DNA of 64,000 nt from CAVSWT01 sp963746735 (GTDB lineage Bacteria > Bacteroidota > Ignavibacteria > Ignavibacteriales > Ignavibacteriaceae): NCBI GenBank assembly GCA_963746735.1, contig CAVVCO010000011.1:130883-194882 (forward strand), read 5' to 3'. The notes under the pieces are model-generated. The model was not told the DNA's origin. It worked only from the letters and a program-made list of their open reading frames with translations, and ran no database searches. The position numbers and the translations under genes are program-made. The first letter of the stretch is position 1. Each line of letters begins with the position of its first letter. Below are positions 39,454 to 48,882 of this stretch, piece after piece.

Positions 39454-39720
39454 ATGAAAGCAAAGATTATTATTCTAATGATCTTGGTAATATTTCTAAC
39501 AATTTTTATTTCTCAAAATGCAAATGATTTTCCCATTAAAGTTTTGTTTTGGGAGTTCCAAGTACCTGGTATTATCCTAATATTATTAACCGGGCTCTTG
39601 GGGATTGTAATAGGATTTATAATCGCTTTAATTTTTAATAAACCCTCAGACAAAAAGATTGAGCCGGCAAAGAATACTATTGAACCAAAAGATATCAAAC
39701 AAGATGCAAATAAAGATTAA
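39454..39720 (+). CDS. LapA-like (DUF1049) small membrane protein
   Basis: 88 residues. Two hydrophobic helices (about 4-22 and 37-62) separated by NANDFPIKVLFWEFQVPGI, the typical LapA_dom hairpin with the SQN..P..V.F....  pattern, followed by a short charged tail. In proteobacteria LapA helps regulate LPS assembly; in other phyla the role is unknown. It is 117 bp behind the antiporter and may be separate. Confidence 0.78.
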   Translation: MKAKIIILMILVIFLTIFISQNANDFPIKVLFWEFQVPGIILILLTGLLGIVIGFIIALIFNKPSDKKIEPAKNTIEPKDIKQDANKD

Positions 39721-40314
39721 ATAGTAAAGTTGAATTGAAATTAGAATTAATAATAGATACATATAACTAAAAAGAATAAACTATAAAAATTGAGTGAAGA
39801 ATATATATTTACCCCTGGAGTTCTAATCTCTGCGGAGATGACCTATTATCATATACTATGTGATTAAGAGAAAAGCAAAAAAATTATTAAATGATCGTAG
39901 CTGAAACACAAACACAATAAAAATTAAATTTTGAAGAACCCCACGATATAGTTATAAAGTTTTTTTGGCATATGAAATAAATTCTGATTGTGGGAAAAAA
40001 TATTCAATTAATCCATAATACTAATTTCTACATATTTATTCTCATCTAATTAATATCCCCTAATAACTATAGGTTTTCTCATACATTTTCGTTGGAAAAT
40101 GTTATAGACTGTAACGAATATCACAATTTAGGCAAGCCTGATTAAATTCTCACCACTTATTAATAATAATTGTAATTATTAAATCTCATAACTTGAATTT
40201 GAGTTATAAAAAATTAAATTACCTCAAGTCATTAAAATTCGTTCGTTGAAAAAGTGGAGACTTTCATTTTATAATAGTAGGGAATAATTATAATCTAATT
40301 TATGAAAGGGGATT
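39721..40314. other. 594-bp intergenic region
   Basis: No convincing coding frame in any direction. One 8-bp stem-loop, ACATTTTC (40083-40090) and GAAAATGT (40095-40102) with a GTTG loop, lies about 215 bp before the cytochrome gene and could be a regulatory or terminator structure. The region is otherwise AT-rich and featureless by eye. Confidence 0.4.
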
Positions 40315-41658
40315 ATGATGAAGCGAATAGTAATTTCGATCCTTTTATGTTCGAGCATTTCTTTTAGTCAGATTAAAGCCGGCGGCGAAGCTTTAGGTAC
40401 AAAAAAGTACGACGATTTTCAAACACCCCAGTTTTGCGGCACTTCATGCCATACCGATTTTTATCAACAGTGGAAACAAGCTATGATGTCAAAGGCTTAT
40501 ACTCATCACTGGGATGAAATCGAATACTTTAAGTTAGCAGTTCCTCATGCTGAAAAAGATCCAGTAGTTGCTGAAGTAAAAGCAGGCTGTAATGGCTGCC
40601 ATGCCCCGATATCCTTTTTAGCAGGCGACGTTCCTCCACCGAGACCCGAAATGAATTCAAGAGCCAATGAATCTGTTTCATGCGACTTATGCCATTCTAT
40701 CTCTGGTATCTCGGGCGATACTCCATTTAATTTTAATTTTATATCTGAACCAGGCAAAATTAAATTTGGGCCAAGGAGTGACCTAAATTCCCCGGAACAT
40801 GTTACTAAGAAATCAGATTTCATGCAGACAGCTGAATTTTGCGGAGCTTGTCATAATGAAAAAGATCCTTTTGGTATCTGGGTTAAATCTACCCACCTGG
40901 AATGGAAAGAAGGGCCCTATTCAAAACAAGGTGTCCAATGTCAAGACTGCCACATGACCAAAGCGGAAGGATATAGTGCTTCTATGGGTGAAAAACATCC
41001 TGATGTTTGGCAGCATTTATTTCACGGCGCACATGATCCGGGAAAAGTAAAAGGAACTATTGAATTAAGAATTCATTCGGATATTGATGAAGCTGAACCC
41101 GGCGAAATATTTAAGTTCACGGTTGCACTTTTCAATCAGAAAACCGGGCATAAATTTCCAACCGGCTCGGTTGAAGATAGAATAGTCTGGATGCACGTTG
41201 AAGCAGTAGATGCAAATGGAAAAGTTTATCATTTACCAGTTGATAAAAAAGGATTTGATGGAGAAGATTATACTATTGGTGCGGATGTTCTTGCTTATCA
41301 AGATATGGGAATTGCTTTAAACGATCCAAACTTTAAAGGTGTTCAGAGAGATGGAATACCAATTGGTGATAGAATTTTTAGAATGCCTTATTTTGATCCT
41401 CAAGGCAGAATGACAATTCAGCAATGGAATACAAAATCGCAGGGAGTTGATTATAGAATTGGCCCAAGAGAAACAAAGCTGGAAACCTGCACATTTAATA
41501 TTCCACTTGATGCAGCACCTGGGAAGATGAAAGTGAGAGCTGTATTGAATTATCAAAAACTGATTAAGCCGGTAGGTGAATTTTTAGGTGTTCCGGCAGA
41601 AGAATATGCAGTAGTTGAAGTAAATGAACATTCGACTGATGTAACAATACTTCCGTAA
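40315..41658 (+). CDS. Periplasmic multiheme cytochrome c (cytochrome c554-like)
   Basis: 447 residues; signal peptide MMKRIVISILLCSSISFSQ, preceded by AAAGGGG. Heme motifs: CX3CH at 41-46 (CGTSCH), then CX2CH at 92-96 (CNGCH), 123-127 (CDLCH), 176-180 (CGACH) and 209-213 (CQDCH), so four certain hemes and a possible fifth. The order with FY..WKQAMMSKAY after the first motif resembles cytochrome c554-type proteins. Residues about 240-440 form a heme-free beta-rich domain (ELRIHSDIDEAEPGEIFKF, FNQKTGHKFPTGS). A periplasmic electron carrier or reductase/oxidase subunit is likely. Two genes downstream is a Cyc2-like heme porin, a natural redox partner (inference). Confidence 0.85.
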   Translation: MMKRIVISILLCSSISFSQIKAGGEALGTKKYDDFQTPQFCGTSCHTDFYQQWKQAMMSKAYTHHWDEIEYFKLAVPHAEKDPVVAEVKAGCNGCHAPISFLAGDVPPPRPEMNSRANESVSCDLCHSISGISGDTPFNFNFISEPGKIKFGPRSDLNSPEHVTKKSDFMQTAEFCGACHNEKDPFGIWVKSTHLEWKEGPYSKQGVQCQDCHMTKAEGYSASMGEKHPDVWQHLFHGAHDPGKVKGTIELRIHSDIDEAEPGEIFKFTVALFNQKTGHKFPTGSVEDRIVWMHVEAVDANGKVYHLPVDKKGFDGEDYTIGADVLAYQDMGIALNDPNFKGVQRDGIPIGDRIFRMPYFDPQGRMTIQQWNTKSQGVDYRIGPRETKLETCTFNIPLDAAPGKMKVRAVLNYQKLIKPVGEFLGVPAEEYAVVEVNEHSTDVTILP

Positions 41659-41735
41659 AAAGATATCTAAAGTTTTGTTAGGGTTAAAAAAGTGTGTGAT
41701 TAAGTATAAGAATTAAATATTCAATTTTATAATCA

Positions 41736-42110
41736 ATGGAAGATAAATTTAAATATAGATTCGATAAATCAACTGGAATCTTCTACAAATCCTATTTTGG
41801 AGAAATAACTCTTGAAGATATTTATTCTTCGTGGGATTATGCTATAAAAGAAAATTTAATACCAAAACAAACAAAAGGATTTATTTTAGATTATAAAGAT
41901 GCATCATTTAAAATAAAAGTTAGGGAATATTATAAAATAGCAGAGTATTATAAAAAACATCTAGAAGTTTTTGGCGGTTATAAGATTGCAATAATTACTC
42001 AATCTCCGCAAGATGTTGTAATTCCAACTTTAGTTGAGACGAAGGACGAAGGCTATTTCTCAAAACCTTTTTATACATTAGAAGCTGCCATATTATGGGT
42101 ATTAAGTTGA
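41736..42110 (+). CDS. Small cytoplasmic protein, SpoIIAA/STAS-like, tentative
   Basis: 124 residues with no signal peptide. The pattern FDKSTGIFYKSYFGEITLEDI, then GFILDYKDASFKIK and KIAIITQSPQDVV with a final FYTLEAAILWVL, resembles the alpha/beta SpoIIAA-like proteins often found as small single-domain proteins in Bacteroidota. Weak ribosome site; 77 bp after the cytochrome gene and 96 bp before the heme porin. Function unknown. Confidence 0.5.
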   Translation: MEDKFKYRFDKSTGIFYKSYFGEITLEDIYSSWDYAIKENLIPKQTKGFILDYKDASFKIKVREYYKIAEYYKKHLEVFGGYKIAIITQSPQDVVIPTLVETKDEGYFSKPFYTLEAAILWVLS

Positions 42111-42206
42111 TTTAAGTTTATTTGTTCTTCAGGTAAAACAATTTTCCTGCTGAAGGGAAATATTGTAAATAATAAATCTGATACTCAAAAAAAAAAGAGG
42201 ATTGAT

Positions 42207-43382
42207 ATGAAGGGGCAAGTAAAACTCGCAGTATATACTTTTATAATAGTCATTCTTTTTTCTAATGATATTTTTTCCATTCCGGCTTTTGCAAGAAAAT
42301 ATAGTATGACTTGTAAAACCTGTCACTCACCATTTCCTAAATTAAAATCTTACGCCCTTGATTTTGCAGGAAATGGATTCCAGTTAAAAGATAAAGATGC
42401 ACCAAGATACTATGTTAATACCGGGGATGCAGAATTATCATTAATTAGAGATGTTCCTCTTGCAATAAGATTAGAAGGCTATGTAACTTATAACAATGGT
42501 GAATCTGATAAACCGGACTTTTATGCACCTTCAGTTTTTAAATTATTATCAGGTGGAGCTTTGACAAATGATGTTGCATATTATGTCTATTACATACTTG
42601 AAAATGGGGAGGCAGGAAAAATTGAAGATGCCTGGCTTATGTTTAATAACTTATTTGGTAGTGAGCTGGATGTAAGCATAGGTCAATTTCAGGTTTGCGA
42701 TCCAATTTTTAAAAGAGAATTAAGGCTAACCAGAGAAGATTATTTGATTTATAAACTCAAACCGGGTAACTCTAGAGTTGATCTTACTTATGATAGGGGA
42801 TTAATGTTTGCGTATGGGTTTGATTCGGGAACTGATATAACTCTTGAAGTAATAAATGGAAGCGGAATCGGAGAAGGATTCATGGATGGAAATTTTGATA
42901 ATGATAAATATAAAAATTTATTCGGAGTGGTTTCGCAAGACGTAGGAGAGCATTTTAGAATAGGAGCATTAGGTTATCTGGGAAAAGAAAAGCAGATGAG
43001 CTCACTGGATGATTTATATAGAACTAACGATATCTGGATGATAGGCGGTGATGCAACGGTATCTGTTGATCCTATTGAACTGAATGTTCAATATGTAGAA
43101 AGGAAAGACGGAAATCCTACTTTTGAACCTGGCGCAGCTAAAATAAAATCACGCGGTGCATTTGGGGAATGCATTTTAAGGCCCGAAGGAGATGACAGTA
43201 AATGGTATGCAGTTGCGCTCTTCAATTGGATAGAATCCGATTTGACAGAATATAATACAAAATCATTAGGTGCAGGATTAGGCTATATGTTGAGAAGAAA
43301 CATTAGATTAGTTGGAGAATATGATCACAATTTTACAGCAAAGTATGGAACGGCTTCGGTTGGATTTGTAACGGCATTTTAA
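42207..43382 (+). CDS. Cyc2-like outer-membrane monoheme porin-cytochrome
   Basis: 391 residues. Signal peptide 1-24, then PAFARKYSMTCKTCHSPFPK with a single heme site CKTCH at 36-40, followed by LKSYALDFAGNGFQL. This FAR...C.TCH..FP.L.....F...G.. pattern is the N-terminal signature of Cyc2 fused cytochrome-porins. Residues about 65-391 are alternating beta strands (LAIRLEGYVTYNNG, VDLTYDRGLMFAYGF, SKWYAVALFNWIESDL) ending in GFVTAF with a terminal aromatic, as expected of an outer-membrane barrel of about 16 strands. Cyc2 moves electrons from extracellular Fe(II) inward in neutrophilic iron oxidisers; other members have unknown donors. Substrate here is not proven. Confidence 0.75.
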   Translation: MKGQVKLAVYTFIIVILFSNDIFSIPAFARKYSMTCKTCHSPFPKLKSYALDFAGNGFQLKDKDAPRYYVNTGDAELSLIRDVPLAIRLEGYVTYNNGESDKPDFYAPSVFKLLSGGALTNDVAYYVYYILENGEAGKIEDAWLMFNNLFGSELDVSIGQFQVCDPIFKRELRLTREDYLIYKLKPGNSRVDLTYDRGLMFAYGFDSGTDITLEVINGSGIGEGFMDGNFDNDKYKNLFGVVSQDVGEHFRIGALGYLGKEKQMSSLDDLYRTNDIWMIGGDATVSVDPIELNVQYVERKDGNPTFEPGAAKIKSRGAFGECILRPEGDDSKWYAVALFNWIESDLTEYNTKSLGAGLGYMLRRNIRLVGEYDHNFTAKYGTASVGFVTAF

Positions 43383-43554
43383 TATTGAAATAAATTTACT
43401 GCTTAATTGCAAGAAAATATTTAAGAAGGAGAATTGTCAGGATCGGTTAATATATTAAAGCTGCCCTAAGATTTATTTTCAGACTATAACAATAAATGAT
43501 TTTTATTAAGGGCTGCAAAAGAAAAGAAGCATCAAAAAATATTTAAACTATCAC

Positions 43555-43590
43555 ATAAAAAAAGGTCTTTAGAAAATTTCTAAAGACCTT
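43555..43590 (-). terminator. Rho-independent terminator for the TonB-receptor gene
   Basis: On the minus strand a near-perfect hairpin with arms AAGGTCTTTAGAAA (43577-43590) and TTTCTAAAGACCTT (43562-43575) is followed by a run of T (43555-43561 on the plus strand as A). It starts 22 bp after the receptor stop. Confidence 0.88.
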
Positions 43591-43611
43591 ATTAATGAAT
43601 TCTAAACTAGA

Positions 43612-46600
43612 TTAGAAAGTATATCTGACACCTAACTGCATTCTCCATCTTGAATAGATATTGTCAGAGGTAAAGGGAGTATTATTCTTAGGAGCTGAAA
43701 AAGTATAAACGTTTCTGCCAGTTGCAGCATCTGTCCCAGCTTTTCTTGCCATAATATATGTGCTGAATACGCTGCTGTCCCATCCCCAGTCACTATTAAG
43801 TAAGTTCAATAAATTGAGCACATCATAATTAACAGTAAATCTATGTCCTGGAACAATAGGAATATCTTGTGAAATATGAAGATCAATATAATTTACCCAT
43901 GGGTTTCTGGATGCATTTCGTTCTGCAATTTGACCGCGGTGTGAATTTAAGTAATCGTCATTAGCAATAAAACCGTTCAAAGCATCATACATAGCTTGGT
44001 TGCGGGTGAATACGCCACTCGATACACTTCCTAATTCTATATCGTTGTCATCTTTTGGTATGTAGAATAAATCGTTTTGATCGAATCCGTCACCGTTGAT
44101 ATCACTGCCATAAATGAATGAGAAAGGCTGTCCGGATTGTCCATTATAAAATAATGATATTGTAGTTGGTGCATCTTTAAAAAATTCATCTGTATAGATT
44201 AAAGAAGCAAAAATACGGCCGCGAATTTCAAACGTTGATGTAGTAAGCTCAGGATTATTTGGGTCGCCGGCAATTGGATTATATCTCATTTGTGAACGAG
44301 CTTGTGAGGAGAGTACACTGTTTAAATCTTTTGATCTGCCATAAGTATAACCTGTATTAACAGAAAGTCCTCTAGGAACATTTCTTTGAAGTTGGAAAGT
44401 AAGATTATATGAATAACCTTGATTTGTATTCTTTAGATTCATTACATCAAAGAAATTATTGTTTTTACTATCGGTTCCACCATATAAGGGTCTTGTATCA
44501 TTCGGCCCGTTTGCAGTTAAGGTGGTAGGATTATTATAATTTTTAATATTTAATTTTTCATAAACAAAATCATTAACTGATTTTGAATATTGGAATTCAA
44601 CTGTCCCAGTAAAATCAAAAGGTAATTGACGGTCAACACCTGCGTCAAATCTTAACACTTGAGGCATTTTTAAATTTGGATCACTTAAATCAATTTCTGC
44701 GGTTCTTGCTGCAGAAAATGTTCCAGGATCGCCAGGTCCAGGACTGGTTAGAAGCATCTGCGGTAAATAGTAAATCAGTTCCGCTGCCTCTAACTTCAAA
44801 CTGTGTATTTCCGGAGTTGCCATATTGATTTGATATCCAAACATAAGCTGGTCTTCCGCTGAAAACACCAACACCGCCACGTAATTGAATTGTCTTGTCA
44901 CCGTTAACATCCCAATTAAAACCAACGCGAGGAGCCCAAAGCAAATTGCCGCTTGGAGCGGAAGCTGTGGATATTCCAGGGAAATAATAGCTTACCGAAT
45001 CATTTGCCAGCGGTTTGTCAGGATAAGTTGGTATATCAACTCTTAATCCATAAGTTAATCTGAAGTTCGGCATAACTTGCCATTCATCTTGCGCATAAAA
45101 GCCATATTGACTAACTGAAAAAGCAGCTGCTCCGTCTCCAACAGCAGGGATCACTCTCTGGTAAAATTGTACATTTCCAGCTTGAAAATCTGCTAAGCTG
45201 CCGTATTGATAGTATCCGCCAAAAGATCTTAAAAATAAATTTGAGAATGAAAAGAATTCATTATGAGTTCCAATTGTAATTGTATGATTTCCGGCGAAGT
45301 AAGAGAAGTTATCAGTTAATTCAAAAATATCCTGATCTAGACTATTTGCAGAAGAAAATCTATCAGTACCTGCATGATATTGAACACCGTTTTCATCGAC
45401 TTCAACTTCCGGTAACAATGCGCCATCTGGCCCTCTATTATCTCTAATTGTAGTATAGCCAAGAATCAATTCATTAGCCATGTTATTACCGAATGTGCTA
45501 TTCAATTGAGCAACTAAATTATTAGTTTTATTTTTGAATTGATATAAATAAGAATCAAAGCTGAATGCTGTAGAGGAGTTTCTATTTCCAAGAATATCAT
45601 CAGTGGCATTAACGTAGTTATAATGTAGATTTAATTTTTGATTCTCAGATAAGTTAAAATCAAAACGAGCAAATATTTTATCGGATGGACGCTTAAGTGT
45701 GAATTCTCCAAAACCGCCGGTTGTAAACCCTCTGCTTGCTAATGTTGATTGTATCTGACTTGCAACGTCTGCAATACCTGAAGTTCCTGTGGTTAAGGCA
45801 AGATTTGGCTGTGGTTCGTTATGGCCTGTTAGTTCGGCATTAACAAAGAAGAATACTTTATCTCTTACAATAGGGCCTCCTAAACGAAAACCATATTGCC
45901 ATTCTTTAAAGTCATTAAAAGGCTGATCTTTACCTTCGTATTTATTTCCAACTAAGCTCTGATTTCTACCATATCCGAAAACAGAACCGTGAAATTCATT
46001 TGTACCGCTTCTGGTAATAGCATTTATTCCACCGCCGGTAAAACCACCAAGCCTAACATCAAAAGGAGCAATTACAACCTGGAACTCTTGTATAGCATCA
46101 AGGCTTATAGGGTTTGTACTTGCTTGTCCGCCCGGTGTACCGGAGGAACCTAAACCAAATAAATCATTATACTGAGTTCCATCTATTTGAATGTTATTAT
46201 ATCTATTGCTTCTTCCAGCTGCCTGACTTCCTTTTGCTTGATCATTAGCTCCTGAAAACATTGGTGACAACTTTGCAAAGTTTGCGAAGCTTCTGCTAAC
46301 TGTTGGAATATCTGCTATTTGCATAGCGGTTACGTTTTGGGATGAACCGGTTCTATTCTCATTAATAACAGCACTTCTATTAGCTGAAACTGTAACGCTT
46401 GAGAGTTCAATTGCAGTCTCAGAAAGTTTAACATCAAGAGTATAAACTTCACCAAGATGTAATCTATCAATTGTTAATTTTTGTGTTTGATATCCGACAT
46501 AAGAAACCGTAATTGAATAAGGTCCGCCTACTTTTACGGCTTGGAAATTAAATTTACCATTTTCACGTGTGGTCGTTCCATATTGTGTTCCCGTCGGTTC

Positions 46601-46762
46601 GTGAACAGCAATAATGCTTGCTGCAGGTAAAGGTTCGTTGTTTTGGTCAGTGATTGTACCTTGAATTGCTGCAGTTGTTATGCCTTGTGCAAAAATCCTG
46701 TTTGTGTTAACAAGAAAAACTGCAAGTAATAATATTAGAAGCTTCGTAAAATGTCGCTTCAT
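43612..46762 (-). CDS. Oar-like TonB-dependent receptor, one frameshift
   Basis: About 1050 residues when restored. Signal peptide (to about 25, ending in FAQG), carboxypeptidase-regulatory-like domain (GTITDQNNEPLPAASIIAV, SVTVSANRSA), plug region (PTVSRSFANFAKLSPMFSGAN, NIQIDGTQYNDLFGLG, GGINAITRSGTNEFHGS) and a C-terminal barrel ending in RWRMQLGVRYTF with the terminal Phe. It lacks an obvious TonB box before the plug. The frame breaks at about 44720-44750; after the shift the barrel continues PGDPGTFSAARTAEIDLSD. Oar-like receptors import or export large substrates; in Myxococcus Oar is a protease-export component. Substrate unknown; transcribed alone with a strong terminator. Confidence 0.9.
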
Positions 46763-47144
46763 GACGCCTCCACTTAATATTGTATTATAAATTGATTTAA
46801 AGTTTGACTAGTTCTATAAAGTTTTGCCCTAATCAGTGTACTAATATCTACTAAAAAAATATTTCAGGCAATTAAAAATCTAGAATTAATAAATTATTAA
46901 TATTAAAACATCAAAATCAGGCATTTTTTTTGATTTTTTTTTAGTAAGATTTTTTTACAAAATAACATTTATTCTGTAGGCAATTTTAGTAAGCCAATTA
47001 TTAGAGAATAAAATATTAAAAATTCAGAATTTATATTACAATTTAAGATTTGACATAATTCCTTAGGGATTAATTTATTATTTTTAGATAAACGATCAAG
47101 GTTAATTTCAATTTATTTTATAGTATAATCTTTAAGGTTTCTAA
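46763..47144. other. 382-bp divergent intergenic region with three AGGCA boxes
   Basis: Separates the TonB-receptor gene (minus) from the aldo/keto reductase gene (plus). TTCAGGCAATTA at 46863-46874, TCAGGCATTTTT at 46917-46928 and GTAGGCAATTTT at 46976-46987 repeat the motif found at 28.4 kb, here with spacings of 53 and 59 bp. Long A and T tracts are also present. No gene is apparent. Confidence 0.4.
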
Positions 47145-48128
47145 ATGAATTACAGAAAATTAGGAAGAACCGGCTGGAAGGTTTCAGAAATTAGTTTTGG
47201 TTCTTGGGCAATTGGCGGAACCTGGGGTGAAGTGAATGATTCTGATTCATTGAAAGCATTACACAAAGCACTTGACCTGGGAGTAAACTTTTTTGATACC
47301 GCTGATGTTTATGGTGATGGCCGCAGTGAAAAACTTCTAGCAAAATTGCGAAAAGAAAGTAGTAAGAAATTTTTTATTGCAACAAAAGCAGGTCGAAGAT
47401 TAAATCCGCACATTGCAAAAGGGTACAACAGGAAAAACTTAACTTCATTTGTAGAACGAAGCTTAAAGAATCTAAAAACAGATTCAATTGATTTGCTGCA
47501 GCTTCATTGCCCGCCCACAGATGTTTTTTACATGCCTGAAGTTTTTGAATTCCTGGATGATTTAGTAAAAGCAGGCAAGCTTCGATATTACGGCGTAAGC
47601 GTTGAAAGAGTTGAGGAAGCTTTAAAAGCTATTGAATACCCGAACGTTCAAAGTGTGCAAATAATTTTTAACATGTTCCGTCATCGTCCTGCTGAATTAT
47701 TTTTTGAGCAAGCAAAAAAACGCAAAGTAGGAATTTTAGCCCGAGTCCCGTTGTCATCTGGAATGCTTACAGGAAAATTAAAATCTAATTCCAAGTTTGA
47801 AAAAGATGATCACCGAAATTTTAATAGACAAGGCGAAGCATTTGACCGCGGTGAAACTTTTTCCGGTGTTGATTATAAAACTGGTTTAAAAGCTGTTGAA
47901 GAATTAAAAGCGATTTGTCCAAAAGGAATGAGCTTAACACAATTTGCGTTAAAATGGATTTTAATGTTTGATGCGGTTACTTGTGCAATTCCAGGAGCAA
48001 AGCGTGAAGATCAAGCTGAAGAAAATATTAAAGCTGCGGATATGTCTTCACTTTCTAAAAAGACAATGGGAGAAGTAAAGAATATTTATGAAAAATATAT
48101 CAAACAAAGTGTTCATCACTATTGGTAA
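47145..48128 (+). CDS. Aldo/keto reductase
   Basis: 327 residues, the usual length. GRTGWKVSEISFGSWAIGG, FFDTADVYGDGRSE (catalytic Asp and Tyr), FIATKAGRR (Lys) and DLLQLHCPP (His) give the full AKR tetrad; IPGAKREDQAEENIKA near the C terminus is the NADPH-binding segment. Cytoplasmic, NADPH-dependent reduction of an aldehyde or ketone; the subgroup resembles YghZ/Tas-like enzymes. Forty bases before the next gene, possibly co-transcribed. Confidence 0.92.
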   Translation: MNYRKLGRTGWKVSEISFGSWAIGGTWGEVNDSDSLKALHKALDLGVNFFDTADVYGDGRSEKLLAKLRKESSKKFFIATKAGRRLNPHIAKGYNRKNLTSFVERSLKNLKTDSIDLLQLHCPPTDVFYMPEVFEFLDDLVKAGKLRYYGVSVERVEEALKAIEYPNVQSVQIIFNMFRHRPAELFFEQAKKRKVGILARVPLSSGMLTGKLKSNSKFEKDDHRNFNRQGEAFDRGETFSGVDYKTGLKAVEELKAICPKGMSLTQFALKWILMFDAVTCAIPGAKREDQAEENIKAADMSSLSKKTMGEVKNIYEKYIKQSVHHYW

Positions 48129-48167
48129 TAAACAGCTTTTTTAATTTAATATTTAAGGGGTTAGAAT

Positions 48168-48730
48168 ATGGAACATTATTGTTATAATCATCCTGAAAGA
48201 AAAGCTTATTCCATTTGTCACAATTGCGGGAAAAGTTTTTGTGAAGATTGCTTAGTAGATGGCGGGGAATATTATTATTGTAAAAATCCCGAGTGTCAAA
48301 AATCATTAGACACAGAAAAGAATTCCAACAATTCGCAATTAAATGAAAAATCCGAATTACCTGAAGATATTACTTGTCCAAGCTGCGGAAGTGAATTAGA
48401 ACTTTCAGAAGAAGAAAGAGAAAGTAAAAAAGTTCATTGCCCGGAATGTGAAGCTTTTATTGATTTTAATGTTAAGTCCGCCAAAAGTATTAGAAGTTCA
48501 AAATTATACTTTTCTTATTATCTTCCCTTAATCAAGGTGATATAGGTTTAATAAAATCAATTCTGGATGATAATGAAATAGATTATTATGTAAACGGAGA
48601 AAATTTTTTATCGGTTCGCCCTTTACTTGAACCCGCTCAATTTTTTGTTAATGCAAATCAATTTGAAGAAGCTAAAAAATTATTAAAAGATTTTGATTTA
48701 AAAATTTTCGGTTTCTCCACAAGACAATGA
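48168..48730 (+). CDS. B-box-like zinc-finger protein with C-terminal DUF2007 domain, one frameshift
   Basis: About 187 residues when restored. Residues 1-45 have C..H...YSICHNCGKSFCEDC plus YYCKNPECQK, a B-box/ZnF pattern; residues about 68-100 form a second ribbon CPSCG...CPEC. The frame breaks at about 48511-48525. The continuation SLNQGDIGLIKSILDDNEID, SVRPLLEPAQFFVNANQFEEA is DUF2007, a small signal-transducing-like domain, ending with TGA at 48728-48730. GGGG lies 8 bases before the ATG. Cytoplasmic; function unknown. Confidence 0.75.
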
Positions 48731-48882
48731 AGCATAGAATATTTTAATATAAAATGAACATTAATTTCTTTAGTTGCTTCTAACAATTATTGTAATTAAG
48801 TTACGTTATAATAACGGGGATCTTAATTCATGGTCATATCTAAATTTCAATATTTAAAATTTTAATTAATCGGAGATTTATA

